Origin: Manihot esculenta
Lineage: Eukaryota; Streptophyta; Magnoliopsida; Malpighiales; Euphorbiaceae
NCBI RefSeq assembly: GCF_001659605.2
Contig: NC_035172.2
Coordinates: 33,035,342 to 33,099,341, forward strand
Reading direction: 5' to 3'
DNA length: 64,000 bases
Shown here: piece after piece, positions 34,921-46,974 of the stretch
Position numbering within the stretch: the stretch's first letter is position 1
How the letters are laid out: each line of letters opens with the position of its first letter
The notes under the pieces: generated by a model
Database searches by the model: none
Told to the model about the DNA's origin: nothing
What the model saw: the letters and a program-made list of their open reading frames with translations, nothing else
Program-made: the position numbers and the translations under genes

Positions 34921-37900
34921 TTCTTGGTATTGTTCTAGAGAAATTGTTTCGAATAAGGGAAGGAGGCTTTCAGTTTCCATGTTGAATATGGAGGCTAACG
35001 TATATAGTTTGAATTTCAGATTCTTTTTCGCTCAGAGTCTCCAAATATTTCACCTGGGATTTATTGGCTCTAGATTCTGCGGTAGCCTGTTTTATCAACC
35101 CAAACTGTTGGTTGTAGCAGCGGAACCAATTGAAGAAAGGAAATCTTAGATGAATATCAGGAGACAGGTGATCAATAACCTCTTCCAAGTTTCTTTTTCT
35201 TTTCCCCATTTTTAGAAGATTACCGCTTCTCTTGTTAGTTTTATCCAAACTGATGTCACTGTGACATGCCACATTCCTTGATGACTGACTTATACCCTGT
35301 TTCAGGTAGACACAATGACGTAGAACCAATGGCCTTTAGAATTAATTGTCAATTTATTTGCTTGATATCAATAATTAATAATCATACTTACAGATCCTAT
35401 GCCTTTTTACCTTAATTATGATAGGAGTAAAAAAACCCTAATTCCAACTCTAATAAGGAATCACAAATTAAATAAAACTACCGACTTCTAGATGAAATAA
35501 ACTATAATTTCCTGTAATTTTTTTCCTAAAATAAGTAGTCCTCCTAGTTCTAAATTGGGTTCCTACATCGCATATTTATTGCCTTGTGCCTCATTTAATA
35601 GTAATGTTCCTTGTGTTTCCTAGATACTCTTGGACATGATGTGTTAAGCAGGTGAACATAACAAGTACATTGCACTTTTAGAATGATGAATATTTAAAAT
35701 GATTAACCCTTAGTTGGAATAAGATCCTAATCATGTTAGCATTGAAAAATGTTAAAAAACTTAATTATTTATAATACTTATTGGAGTAAGATTACTATTG
35801 GAAGCAGAGGGTAGGTTGCATTCAAAATAGAAAAACTAAAAGGAAGATATGTGCTCTCTCTTGTGCGCTTCCTGTGTTCTTAAGTTTATTATCTCCCTTT
35901 TTCTTTTAAGAATGCTACGTTTGGTGGGGATGTATACAACAGAAGGAAATAAATAGTATTAATTGTTGTGGCTACTTTGGTTTCAAATTAAGGAAGGAAA
36001 TGAAGAGAAAACATAGGAAATTTTTTCATAGGATATTTGAGTTGGACCTACCAAAAATTGCTTGCAAAATAAGGTACAAGTAGTGGTTGAAGTTAAATTC
36101 TCATCAATAGTTAAACACTTGCCTTCATAAGTGCTCCAATTCACTTTCCATACAATAAAATAAGTGATATTATGAATTCTCAATTTCTTTTTCTCTTATG
36201 CTCTCCTATTCACTTTTCCACTTTCTTTCCTACCTAAAATTGATGTATACGTGGGGATATAAAAGAACGAGCAGTGAAGAGCTTTAAGCTGGGTCTGTCA
36301 AAATTATTTTTTTGAGCTCAAGCTCTCATTTAGAAGACAAGCTCAATGTCAATAAGTTTAAACTTGGCTTGTTTAAAAAATGAGCCAAGCTAAGTCGAAT
36401 GGAGCTAAATTTAAGCTTTTATCGAGTTGAGCAACTCCACTCATTTATAGCTCAAGTGGGTTTTAGGTTTAGGGTTATGCAGTTGAAAACTATTTAGTTT
36501 TGAAGACTATGTAGCCAAATATCAGTAAGTTCAAGCTTAAAACTTAGGCTTATGCTCTGTTTGTTTAGAAAAGGAACGAGCCTCGAATAGCTCATGAATA
36601 GTTTAATTCATTTACAATCCCATGTATAGAGTATAAGATGGAAGGGATTGTAGTGATAGATACTAGTATTGGGCATTTTATTTCTTAGAAGTATTCTTTC
36701 CTGGAATATCAATATAGGAGGATGTTTTGGTTGTTTTTTTATCTAATCTTGGGATTATTCTCATTTGCCACTTTACAGGATTGTATTGATGCTACCTTCA
36801 ATTATGAGTTCTTCAGTGTTCCCACTTTCGGTGATATTTACCATCTCAAAGTTAATGATTGAGGTAAAGTTGCTTTGTTCAGAATGCATGTGCCTTTTGT
36901 GTCATGCACTTATACTCTGTAAAAAAACATGTAGTCATTATTTTATCTTTGTTTCACTTTTTTTCCACTCTTCACTGGATAAAATTTCCTTCATCATTAG
37001 TGGTAATTTGTTAGTTTACATTGCTATAGTTAAGGTGCATGCCTCTGAGTCTGAGGCCTTCGGAAAGCCTAAATGGATTGAGAAGATAGTCATTGATGTG
37101 TTGAGATCTTCATATCTAAGCTAACTTCTGCCACATTACATTAGAAGCCAGATCATAAGTAAAATAAGTTAAAGTTTGATGGTCCGTGCAAAATTTCTTT
37201 GTTGCCAAAATTTTATCTAATCTCGATTTTATTTTAAAAAAGAGACTGTTGGGCAATTCTTCAATTTTATACGATTGTCTCTATAGATCTAAGCTTTTCT
37301 AGTATTTCACAACTTCAATATTTAGGAGTACTTTTGTGAGATCTGTCTTTGCTGGAATGGGATGACTAGATTGTATTCTTTGAGTCTTATTTTGAAAAAC
37401 TTATTGCTTTAGAATAATGTCATTTTGGGAGTACTTGAAATGGTTACGTCATTTTGAGCCTACAAGCACTCATCTGGTAATGCTCTATTATTGAGTCGGT
37501 AAAAATTTTTGCAATTAGTCTCTTGGACTATGTGATGCAGTTTGATCATGAATCCATGCGCCTTGAGCATGATGCCTAGGAAATTTAGATGCGACTAGTA
37601 GAATCTCTAATTTTCCCCCTACCTTAAGCAGAAACCAAACATGATTCTGCAACCTCAAAAAATAAAAAATCTGCAAAAGAAGAAGAAGAGAGGATTCATG
37701 CACCTTGAGTAGATGCTTAGGAAATTACCCTTTCCTAGCTTTTAATCGATTCAAAACTAGTTCTAGACATCGACTTCGATCTAATGAATTTCAGCAAATG
37801 AAAGGGCAAAAAAAGAGATTATCTTGTGTCTAGAAGTTTGGGTGCATAGTTATGCTTGAGAGAAGTCAGAGCACTAAAAATAAAATAAAAATGCGTATGG

Positions 37901-38849
37901 AATTATATGGAGAATTTAGCAGTCCTTCCATTTGTCAATAGAAACAGATGTTTTATGGTATGGAGGTGGCTTTTGTGTATGTAATGTTTCTAATTCCTAC
38001 TTTTGGGAAGTCCTTGTGATAACCTGAACTATATCAATTTGAACAGGCCACTTCCTGATTAAATGGAATGCTGGATGGCACCTGTTTTCTTTACCAGATC
38101 CAGACTCAATTTCTTTGTATTGATGTATTAGAAATTAGAATGCCAGAGTTTTGTCTTATCATTAGTTCACTTTAATATCTGACCTTAATATCCCTATTTT
38201 CTCTCTCTATTTACTATTTCTGTGCCATAGACTTTTTAATATAATCCATCTGCAAACCCTTCTGTTTGTTTAATTATCAAAATTTTAAATGTTCTATCGT
38301 GAGTAATTTGGGTTACAGTTTGCCGTTTTTGTTATGTGGGTATATTTCTGTTTAGTCTTTACATTGGAAGCCAACAGGGTACAGAAACCTTAGTGAAAAG
38401 GAAACCATACTGCAACTCTATTTGAGCATGAATGATTTTCTTGGCTTGGTTAGGCAAAACTCCGTCAGAAGGATTAATGGTGGAGCAAGAGTTGGATAGA
38501 AGTCTTAAGTCCAACATCTGAACGGGAAGAAGAAAAGGTAAAATAACCATAAAACTATAATATCTGTGATGTTTGGCATGGATTTTTCTTTGACATAACA
38601 ATTGTGACTGTTTGTGCTGCAGAATAGCTTCACTAGCTGGAGACAACTGCAAAAATTACCATTCTTTTACCATGATCATCAAGGTACTATTATTAAAAAG
38701 GGAGTAAGCTATTGTAACTTAGAACTTGTCCAAGCAGCATCAGGTTGTTGGAGGTTAAAAAAAGGGGTGGAGTGAGTGAAATTAAAAAAAAAAAAAAAAA
38801 TCAGCAAGTTCATTTCTTGTGTAAAGGACAGGTAACTTTCGGTCTGTAC
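34921..38849. other. PPR downstream region and spacer, no intact gene
   Basis: Base composition is more balanced than in the other spacers, and parts may be PPR 3' UTR with introns. An exon-like piece at 36779-36867 (acceptor TTTACAG, donor AGGTAAAG) translates around NYEFFSVPTFGDIYHLKV, which I do not recognise. A fold-back repeat of gagctcaagct/aagcttgg words lies at 36270-36610. A duplicated block (atgcgccttgagcatgatgc / atgcaccttgagtagatgc) occurs near 37553 and 37697. Confidence 0.45.
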
Positions 38850-39721
38850 AGTGAGTGCCAAGCTATCTTATTGCTCAATTATATATTAAGCATCTTTGCT
38901 TTGATTGTCCTCGGGCTGGGACCGTATGGTTAAATTCTCCCTGTGCACTTAGATATTCAATGCTTGGGGGAATTGACATTAAGGATCATTGGACTGAATT
39001 GTTGAACTCTCTTGAAAAGCATTCGGATGGTCCTCAACTCATTCAGATAGTGGTTTTCCTGCTTTAGCGTATTTGGAAACCACAAAATGGTCTTATCTTT
39101 CAAAAGTCACAGCAACCTGCAACCACAACTATTCAGCTGGCTTTCCAGCACGTGGAAGATATTCATGAGGCATTGCTTTTTGACCTCGTGAAACCAAGGT
39201 TCCAATAACCAGTCAGCTGATCAGGCCACTACTTGGAGTCCTCCACCAAGAGATTTTATCAAGGTCAATTTTGATGCGGCTGTCGATTCTAGACGCAGGA
39301 GAGGGGTGGTTGCTCTCCTGGCCCATGATCCTCAGGATTTCCCTATTGACTGGTTTTGCAGGAGATTTGATGCTATTTTGAATCCTTTTATCTTGAAAAG
39401 CCTGGTATGTCGTGAAGCTATTTTATTTGCTGTCCAAAAAGGTTTTCACTGGGTCATTCCTTGATGACCATACAAGCTGTCTAAGAGGAGCACACATCCA
39501 AATCCAAGGACTCATTGCTGATATCCAGAATCTTGCTTCCAGTTTGTTCAATGTCTCTTATTATGTGTTAAGAGAAGTGGAAATACTGCAACTCATGTTT
39601 TAGCTTCCAAGTTCCTCGGTGATTGGAGTTTTGCATGTACTCCTTGGCTGCAAATTTCCTCTGTATTTGGCAATTTGCCTTCTCTTCGTTAATGATATGA
39701 TCTTATTGACCAAAAAAAAAA
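38850..39721 (+). mobile_element. 5'-truncated LINE retrotransposon remnant (zf-RVT and RNase H end)
   Basis: The plus strand encodes the C-terminal end of a plant L1-type ORF2 with stops and frameshifts. A zinc-knuckle/zf-RVT segment reads HLCFDCPRAGTVWLNSP (from 38855), followed by a TAG where RIWK would normally be preceded by Trp. An RNase H-like segment follows: FIKVNFDAAVD (first catalytic Asp), then CREAILFAV (Glu), LIADIQNLASSLFNVSYYVL and THVLASKFLGDW. It ends with a T-rich stretch and an A10 run near 39712-39721, as expected for a LINE 3' end. The 5' part of ORF2 and ORF1 are absent. Confidence 0.75.
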
Positions 39722-39931
39722 GGCTGTATCTGCATCTGGGTGACCTTTCTTTTCTGAGACAATTGTTCTTGCTAAAGAAGATCTCTTGATAAAATGTCTT
39801 AACTTATTTTGATCAGTCCAACAATTTTCAGGGAGTTGAATTCAGAAGACAAGTTCAAACCAAAGGAAGAAAATATATGATTAAAATACAGTAAAAAACA
39901 CTGGAAATAAATTCAAAACATAGAAGCTTAA
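39722..39931. other. Short spacer / 3' end of the DUF247 gene
   Basis: Presumed 3' UTR of the minus-strand DUF247 gene; no other feature seen. Confidence 0.4.
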
Positions 39932-41470
39932 TTAACGTAGCTTGAAGATCTGCATGAGGGAATTTATGGATTGGATAAAAGTAAAGACGAGGAGTATCAT
40001 GGCGACAACTGTTCCACTGCCTTTCCAAAGATTGCTGAAGTATATACGTCTCAAGATTGCCACAGTACGGTACCAGCAATTCCCGTAATGATCATTCAGC
40101 TGTTTCCAGATTGTTTCGTACAAAAAATCAACTTCAACGATTTCTTCATACAGATTATTAAATAGCGTTGCCACCGATTTAGTATCCCCTAGCCAGTGAA
40201 CGATAATACCCCTGTCAATGAGCAACTCCACATCCCCTTCAGTGTCGATAAGACGATCGATGAATTTAATGTAGTTACAAATGTAAGCTTTGTCTGGATA
40301 GTGACACTGCTCGAAAGCCATAAGGTTACGAAATTGGCGTTCTGTGCAGTCGTCGATTTCCAAGACTGGCATGCTTAACACTCCATCTTCAAAGGTTATC
40401 CCAAGCGGCCACTCAGTTTTACATTCCTGGAATGTCACTCCGGCCGCATTCATTTTCGTTGCAGAGAACAAATATTTTGCTCCCTTCTTTGACTCTCCTG
40501 CATTGCAACAACAAGAAACTATACGTATGCAATGCTGGGGAGAGGGCTCTTGATTTTCTTCTCCAATTTTCTTGGAATGAGGATGTGGATCATGTTTGGG
40601 AGACAGATGCCATCGAATCAAATCTGTGAAATGCAGAGGAATGAAAGGCATCTCCGTGTGCTTATGGGCTTCTCCTCGATTCTGCTGATTCTCGGAATTC
40701 TGACACTTGCTCCAGCTTTTATTCAGACAAAAACAATACAACCAGTTGCAGCAGTCGCATGAGAGAGTCTCGTAATTTGCATTTGTCGGACCTTCAAAAT
40801 AAGGTTTGAAATACGCGAGTGTAAGGTCCAGAAACGAAGGCCATTGTCCAGGAACATTTGCGATGGCATGTCTGTAGATATCGTCGATGATGAAATATGG
40901 CAGCTGATTTTCAAGCAACATTAAATCCTTCAATACGGCTGTTCTCCTCCACGGTTTACCAACTATAAAATCATTTTGGTGATTTTGTGCTTCATATGTC
41001 TTCAAGAAAAGCTCAATAATGAACACTGAATCTTTTAAAATAATGTTCACAAACTCAACATCATCTTTCGGTTTGGTCTCTTCGTAACATCGGCGAATTC
41101 TTTCTTTTCGTTGTTCAACGACGTCTCTTAACTCTTGTAAATTTCTATCAGTCCTTCCATAAAATGATTTTAGATACTCCAGTTTAACCGTTTCCATCAT
41201 CAGTCCTCCGGCTGAAACCGACTCCTCCTCCACTTGAACCGGTGGTGGCGCAACAGTTTCTTCCCCAGATGGTGTCTTAGTGGTGGTTCTGTGGTGAAGA
41301 GGGCCGATTGAAATTAATCGAGGGGTATAGGCTTCTGGTTTTATGTCTCTCAGCGTCTTGGGTACCCTGTAGATGCAACAGTCTCTTGTCGGAAGCTCCA
41401 TTTTCATTAAGCCAATGTTCAGCTCTTGTAATTCATTTTCAAACTCTTGATTGTCCTCTCCCATTGGCAT
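39932..41470 (-). CDS. DUF247 family membrane protein
   Basis: 512 aa from the ATG complementing 41468-41470 (MPMGEDNQ). The open frame extends 35 codons further upstream, but that part is hydrophobic, AT-rich, and preceded at the junction by an acceptor-like TTTGTTAG, so it is probably 5' UTR intron. DUF247 landmarks are CCIYRVP and PRLISIGPLHH near the N terminus, LKDLMLLENQLPYFIIDDIY in the middle, GITFEDGVLSMPVLEIDD, and a C-terminal membrane anchor (about residues 485-505, VVAMILLVFTF). The family is plant-specific and expanded; grass members act in self-incompatibility, but the molecular function here is unknown. An inserted Cys/His-rich stretch (CDCCNWLYCFCLNKSW) is unusual for the family and may be lineage-specific. 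Confidence 0.9.
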   Translation of the reverse strand: MPMGEDNQEFENELQELNIGLMKMELPTRDCCIYRVPKTLRDIKPEAYTPRLISIGPLHHRTTTKTPSGEETVAPPPVQVEEESVSAGGLMMETVKLEYLKSFYGRTDRNLQELRDVVEQRKERIRRCYEETKPKDDVEFVNIILKDSVFIIELFLKTYEAQNHQNDFIVGKPWRRTAVLKDLMLLENQLPYFIIDDIYRHAIANVPGQWPSFLDLTLAYFKPYFEGPTNANYETLSCDCCNWLYCFCLNKSWSKCQNSENQQNRGEAHKHTEMPFIPLHFTDLIRWHLSPKHDPHPHSKKIGEENQEPSPQHCIRIVSCCCNAGESKKGAKYLFSATKMNAAGVTFQECKTEWPLGITFEDGVLSMPVLEIDDCTERQFRNLMAFEQCHYPDKAYICNYIKFIDRLIDTEGDVELLIDRGIIVHWLGDTKSVATLFNNLYEEIVEVDFLYETIWKQLNDHYGNCWYRTVAILRRIYFSNLWKGSGTVVAMILLVFTFIQSINSLMQIFKLR

Positions 41471-41756
41471 TTCTACTTGCTGCTTCTGACTAACAAACAC
41501 AAATTCAAAACAAAAATTAAAAAATATATGTATATCTACATACACAGATAGACTACATGGATTAATCAGAAACACATTATAAATGAATTAAAAAAAAAAA
41601 CTTGAAAACCTACAAATTTTTGGCAGAAAAAGATTGAAATAATTGGTTATCTGTCGGAGTGAAGTCTGTGTTTTGTCGTCGACCTCTGATTAAGCACCAA
41701 TCTACTGGACACTGATTGAGCAGTGCGTTTTCTTTCTTCGCCCTCTTCAAGCTTAG

Positions 41757-41769
41757 ATTTATTTATAGC
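41757..41769 (-). promoter_or_regulatory. TATA box of the DUF247 gene
   Basis: On the minus strand tataaata (complement of 41760-41767) lies about 290 bp before the start codon, leaving room for a leader with an intron. A short CT/GA microsatellite follows upstream at about 41779-41796. Confidence 0.5.
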
Positions 41770-41859
41770 AACTCTATATCTCTCTCTCTCTCTCGTATGC
41801 TGCTTATATAATACTCTTCCGGTACATGAAACTGGTGCTCTGCTCTCTACCGCTTCATC

Positions 41860-44800
41860 AATTAAATTAATTCAATTTGATTTAATTTTTTTATTTAAAT
41901 CAAATACTATACAATCCCTTGACGTAATTGTAATTTTATATCAGTATATATTTTTTATTTCATTGCATATATTATAAGAAAAGTGAAAATAAATTAATTT
42001 ATAACTTACCAATAGAATTTCGTAATTATACTTAGTTTTCAATTTTTAGCATTATTAATATATCAATCTCTATATTTTTTAAATCAAACACTTAAAACTT
42101 TTATATCAGTATATTCAAATAAAAAATTCTTTTATTTATAATTTTATTAATCATCAAATAAAAAAATAAATATTTTAAATACCTATAATACTATCATAAA
42201 CACTTAAATTCTTGCTAATATAGATAAAATATTTTATGTTATTTAAATTATATTTTAATACTTAAATTTTAATGTAATTAATATATTAATTTTTATATTT
42301 TTAAAATTAAACCTTTAAATTTCTTATATTCAATTTATCTAAAATTATAGTTTTCATCCATTTTAAATATTAATTTAAAGGAAGTAGATGTTGAAACTTC
42401 TTAAAAGCATAATTTCTTTTTAAAGTATTTTTTTATAAATATTTATAACCTATTTGAAAAGTTATTTAATAATACTTAAAAGTAGCTGAAATTATAAATA
42501 TTTTTTAAAAAATTTAAAATTTTTAAGTGTTTATATATTTTAATAAATAAAAATTAAAAAATAAAAAGTATTAAAATTTAATTAAATATGATAATTTATA
42601 TAAAAATTAATAAAAATTTAAGAGTTCTTTCGAATGGAAAAAAAAAAGATAATAGAAAATAAATAAAATTTTAACACTTTACTATTTTTAATTTAAAAAA
42701 AATAATAAAAATATTTTTATACTTTTAATAATAAGAAATGAATGAAAATATTAAAATTTAAATATACTAATTATAAAAAAAAATTATGATAAAATTTAAG
42801 AACAAATAGGTAGTTTATTCATTTAAAAATAATAAAAATATTTATATATTTTTAATAATAAAAATAAAAAAAATATTTATTAATTATATTAAAAAAGCAA
42901 CGTAATTTATCCAAAATAATAAAAAGAATTGGTTGGGACCACTGAATATTGTAGCACTCATATAAACCTACTATAATTAATTAATTTTAAGGTTGTTGGT
43001 ACAGCGTGTGAACTGAAGGACGTCTTCGATAAACAAAAAAAACTTCAAGGACGTCATTGTCATTGGACATAAAAATGAATAAATAAATTGCACGAAAAAA
43101 ATGTGCAAGAGTTATTAAACTCATTTACTCGCACAAAAGAAGTTTTTGGATTTATATCAACAAGACTTTTCTTTTTTTATTTTTTAAGTTGGGAATGAAT
43201 AATATTTTATTATTAAAAAATAAAATTATATTATAATTCATTTAATTTTAGTTAAAATAAAAAGATTTAATTAATTAAAAAAATGAATTAAATTTATTTG
43301 AATAAAAATATTTTAATATATTTTTTAAATTTAAAAAATTAATTAATGATTTTTTTCATATAATATTTTTTTATTTCTTTTGAAAAAAATTTATACAAGT
43401 TAATCAGATATATATTGTAATTATTTTTTGTGATTGGACCATACCTATTTTGTCTCTTGTCGTGGGAAGACCAAGACCAAGACTTTGGTGAGCGTAAAAC
43501 AAACAATGCATTTATTGATTATTTTATAATTATAATATTCTATAATTATTTTTCAATCAGACAAGACTCGCCATGTGGAAAACTAATACGTGGATCCGAG
43601 AAATGTGGACTCTTTCCTGTGTCCTAGCCTCCTAGGATCCTATGTAGCACGTGATAAGGTTTTATTAGATTGAATATTTGTGTGGTTGAGATAGATTATT
43701 TTTTGAAAAGTAAATTTCAAAAGATTTAATTTAATTAGATTAAAAGCTTTTTTTTTATTATATAAAAATAAGTGATTAGAAAAAATAAGACTTAATTGGA
43801 TAGCTAAATTTTTTTTTAAAAAAAAAAAATTAATTCAGTTCAACAAATTTTTTCAATTTTAAATCTTTCTGTGTGTGAATTGAAAGTTGTCAACGTCATG
43901 GTCATTTTTTTTGTGTTGGAGGAAGTCATTGTTAATTAAATTAATTTAATTTAATTTTTATTTAAATTCAATACCATACAATACTTGACGTAATTTTAAT
44001 TTTGAAGCAATATATTTTCTTTATTTTATTATTTATATTATAAGAAAATAAAAAAATAATTATTAAATTATGAAAAAAAATTAATTAATAAAATAATTAC
44101 TGTAATTTAAAATATCAATTATTAAATTATCTAACGGTTTATGAATATTTATTTTAATTAAGAAAATAATAGAAAGAATTCATTGGGACCTTGGTGAGCG
44201 TCTAACAAACAAAGCGCTTATTGCTTGTTCTATAATACATTTGCAAACCAATAATTAAGGAGCAGTTACGATAATAATAATAAAAATATAACACTTGCCA
44301 TAATTAAAAAATACAGTAAAAAAAATAATTTTACTCTATTAATAACATAGAACTTTTCTTTTTTAACATTATTAATAAATGATGTCTTTTAAAATAATTT
44401 TTAATTAAAATAAATTATATTTTAATTTTTAAAATTCTGTAAAATATATAATTTAATTTATATATTTTTAAATTTAATTATAAAATCTTCATTTATAATA
44501 AAGTAGTTTTTTTAGTTATAATTTATCTTTGTATTATACAAATAAGTTACCTATATGCTTACAAAATAATTTTTTATATTTATTAAATTTAATATCTTAT
44601 ATTTGTAAATAAATTAATAAATTTAAAATTAAATCAATAATGTTAACACAGTATACATCTAATTTAAAATTTAAAGAATTTTTTGCTGTCTAATTTTCTC
44701 CTTTTCAATTTTTATTTTTTATTTAATTAGAATAAAAATAAATGATGAATTTTTATTTTATTATTTTCACATATAAAATATTAAAATTTAATAAATATAT

Positions 44801-46055
44801 AAATTAATTTGTAAATGTAAAAATTTATCAATAACTACAATATTTGGGACCAATTATAAAAATATGGGAATTAATTATAATTAAATATACAAAGTTTAAG
44901 TAAAAAAAATTTTATTAATTAAATAAAATTTAAAAAATTAAATTTAAAATATAAAAATTAAAATATAGATTTTCGTTAAATATTAAAGAATAAAGTATAA
45001 TTTATTAATAATATTTAACAGTATTAAAAAAACTTATTTTATTAATGATATAAAAATAAGAAAATAAAATTGTAAATTAAAATATAAAATTGTAATGAAA
45101 AATTCATTAAACTACATGTATTTATAATAATTTATGAAAATAAATTCAATTAACATTTTATACCTTTTTTTTATGAATCAAATAAGTCTTAATATAATAT
45201 AATAATATTTTTTAATAATAAATATTATTTTTTATAATTTAAAATATAAAAAAATCAGTATTTTAATTAACATATAAATTTAAAATATAATAAATAAATT
45301 TTAAAATTATAAAAATAAAATTTTACTATATAAAAAAATTTATTATTAAAAAATTATAATTATTGTAAAAATATTATATTATATGAAAATTTATTTCATT
45401 TTAAAATAAAATATAAAAATTAAATTAAATTAAATTAAATTAAATTAATATTTAAATAAAAATATAGAGATTTAATTAATTTTATATTTAATAATTTATT
45501 GGAATTGAACAACCCTTATTCTGTCTCTTGTCGTGGAAATGGTTGAGGTAAAAGAGGAAGCGGAAGACTTTGTTGAGCTTCTAACAAACAAAGCACTTAA
45601 TGATTGTAATTATCTTTATGCTAGACAAAGACATGCTTTATAAAAACTGACACGTGGACTCTAGAGAGACTCTTATTGATTGCATTGTATTCGTGTATCA
45701 AATAAATTATTATATATCTAGTACTAGAGTAATGCTCAAATAAAACCTTCACCGATTAAAAACAACAGGCTGTTATAGATAAAATAATATATATATATAT
45801 ATATATTATTTTATCTATTCTAATTATTGCAGCACTCATATAAATTTACTATAACAAATTGACTTTTATGGTTGCTGATGTGAGCAGCATTTAATTTATA
45901 TTGAAAAAAATTCATCCAATTGTATTAATTTAAAAAATTTTATTTAATTTTTTATTTATTTTAATTTAATTTGATTTAATTTTAATTTAAATCAAATTAA
46001 TTAATAATAATAAAAATATATTATTTTTAATAATATAAATAAATTATATTATAAT
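41860..46055. repeat. Amplified AT-rich spacer units
   Basis: Several diverged copies of the same spacer blocks recur. Block A (acaatcccttgacgtaatt) is near 41918 and 43980. Block B (gcactcatataaa..tactata) is near 42955 and 45831. Block C (tgtctcttgtcgtgg with acaaacaa.gc) is near 43450, 44190 (second half only) and 45520. Block D (aaatgaataaataaat..gcacgaaaaaaatgtgcaag) is near 43073. The same blocks recur right of the gypsy insertion (55170, 55640, 56280). No coding sequence was found; the first copy abuts the DUF247 promoter, so the unit may derive from it. Confidence 0.6.
45679..46055. repeat. Left copy of the direct duplication flanking the gypsy fragment
   Basis: 377 bp, starting attgcattgtattcg and ending ttatattataat. 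It is nearly identical to 54948-55383 except for a shorter TA microsatellite (about 45787-45807) and a few small differences. Upstream sequence continues into the spacer unit; downstream begins retrotransposon DNA. Confidence 0.9.
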
Positions 46056-46069
46056 ATGTAAATCCTTTA

Positions 46070-46790
46070 GGGATAGTTTTTTATCTTGTAATGTAGGTAT
46101 TTGTAATATATTTTTTTTTAATGAAATTTTTATTTTTCGTTCATATTCAAGCTGTTCTTTCCTTATCATGAGTGAAGTATTTAGACTGCGTGCTTCGTAA
46201 TTTTTCCTGAGGAATTCGCTATATCATTTTTTCCTTCTCGCCTTCTAGCCAATCGGAATTAGAGTTCATTTAGCCAACTGAGCTTTCGATTTACTCTTTC
46301 CGAGCTGAACTAACCGTACCCGTGAGCTCTGTTTTTAACCAGTGAGCTGAGGTCTTGACCCACAGGTTTGTATGATTCTACGACGTCCTCATCACTTCGG
46401 ACTCGTAGCTTTTGCTTAACAATGATAAGTCGGATCATGTACCTTTTTAGGTGATGAGCAGGTCTGGTCTTTATCATGCTTCCCTCTGCTTGCGTCCTTG
46501 GATCTTTCGACGACGTGCCCTTTTGCCTCCTCAGTATTTATCGTATGAGTGGTGATGAGGTAGATCTTATCTGTCGAGCCGTCCTGGGTGAGAGATCCAG
46601 GTGGAGCCCGGTCTTAAGGTCTGGACGAGTTGGGTTTGTTTTATGCAGATAGCGTGTGGGCCTTTGGATGATGGGCTATTGCCGTGGGCCTGACCCTTAA
46701 CAGGAGTGGGGGAGTCTAGCGGTCCTCAATTGTTGCCCCTTTACCTTCTCGGCAGTTATTGCCTGACTGATGAGAGGGTAAACTTCGAGA
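46070..46790. repeat. Retroelement spacer repeat, left copy
   Basis: Shares order and wording with about 50030-50560: tgtaat..tttaatgaaattt, gtgagct words, gatcatgtacct...gatgagcagg, and cctcagtatttat. In the left copy it leads into the accessory reading frame, so it probably holds that gene's promoter; its first bases resemble the 3' UTR of another accessory-frame copy. Confidence 0.55.
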
Positions 46791-46974
46791 GTAATAATGA
46801 CCGCGCCGCTCCAAGACAAAACTGTCCAGAGTAACTCTTCGTTTCATTATTGCCTTTCATTTCGAATTCTCTCTGCCTTTTGAGGAAACTTGTTCTCTTC
46901 TGCTCTCTGTTTTCCTTCGATTTCTTCTGCTTTTTCAACCTCGTTGCATTTCAGGTACACTCTCTTATTCTTCC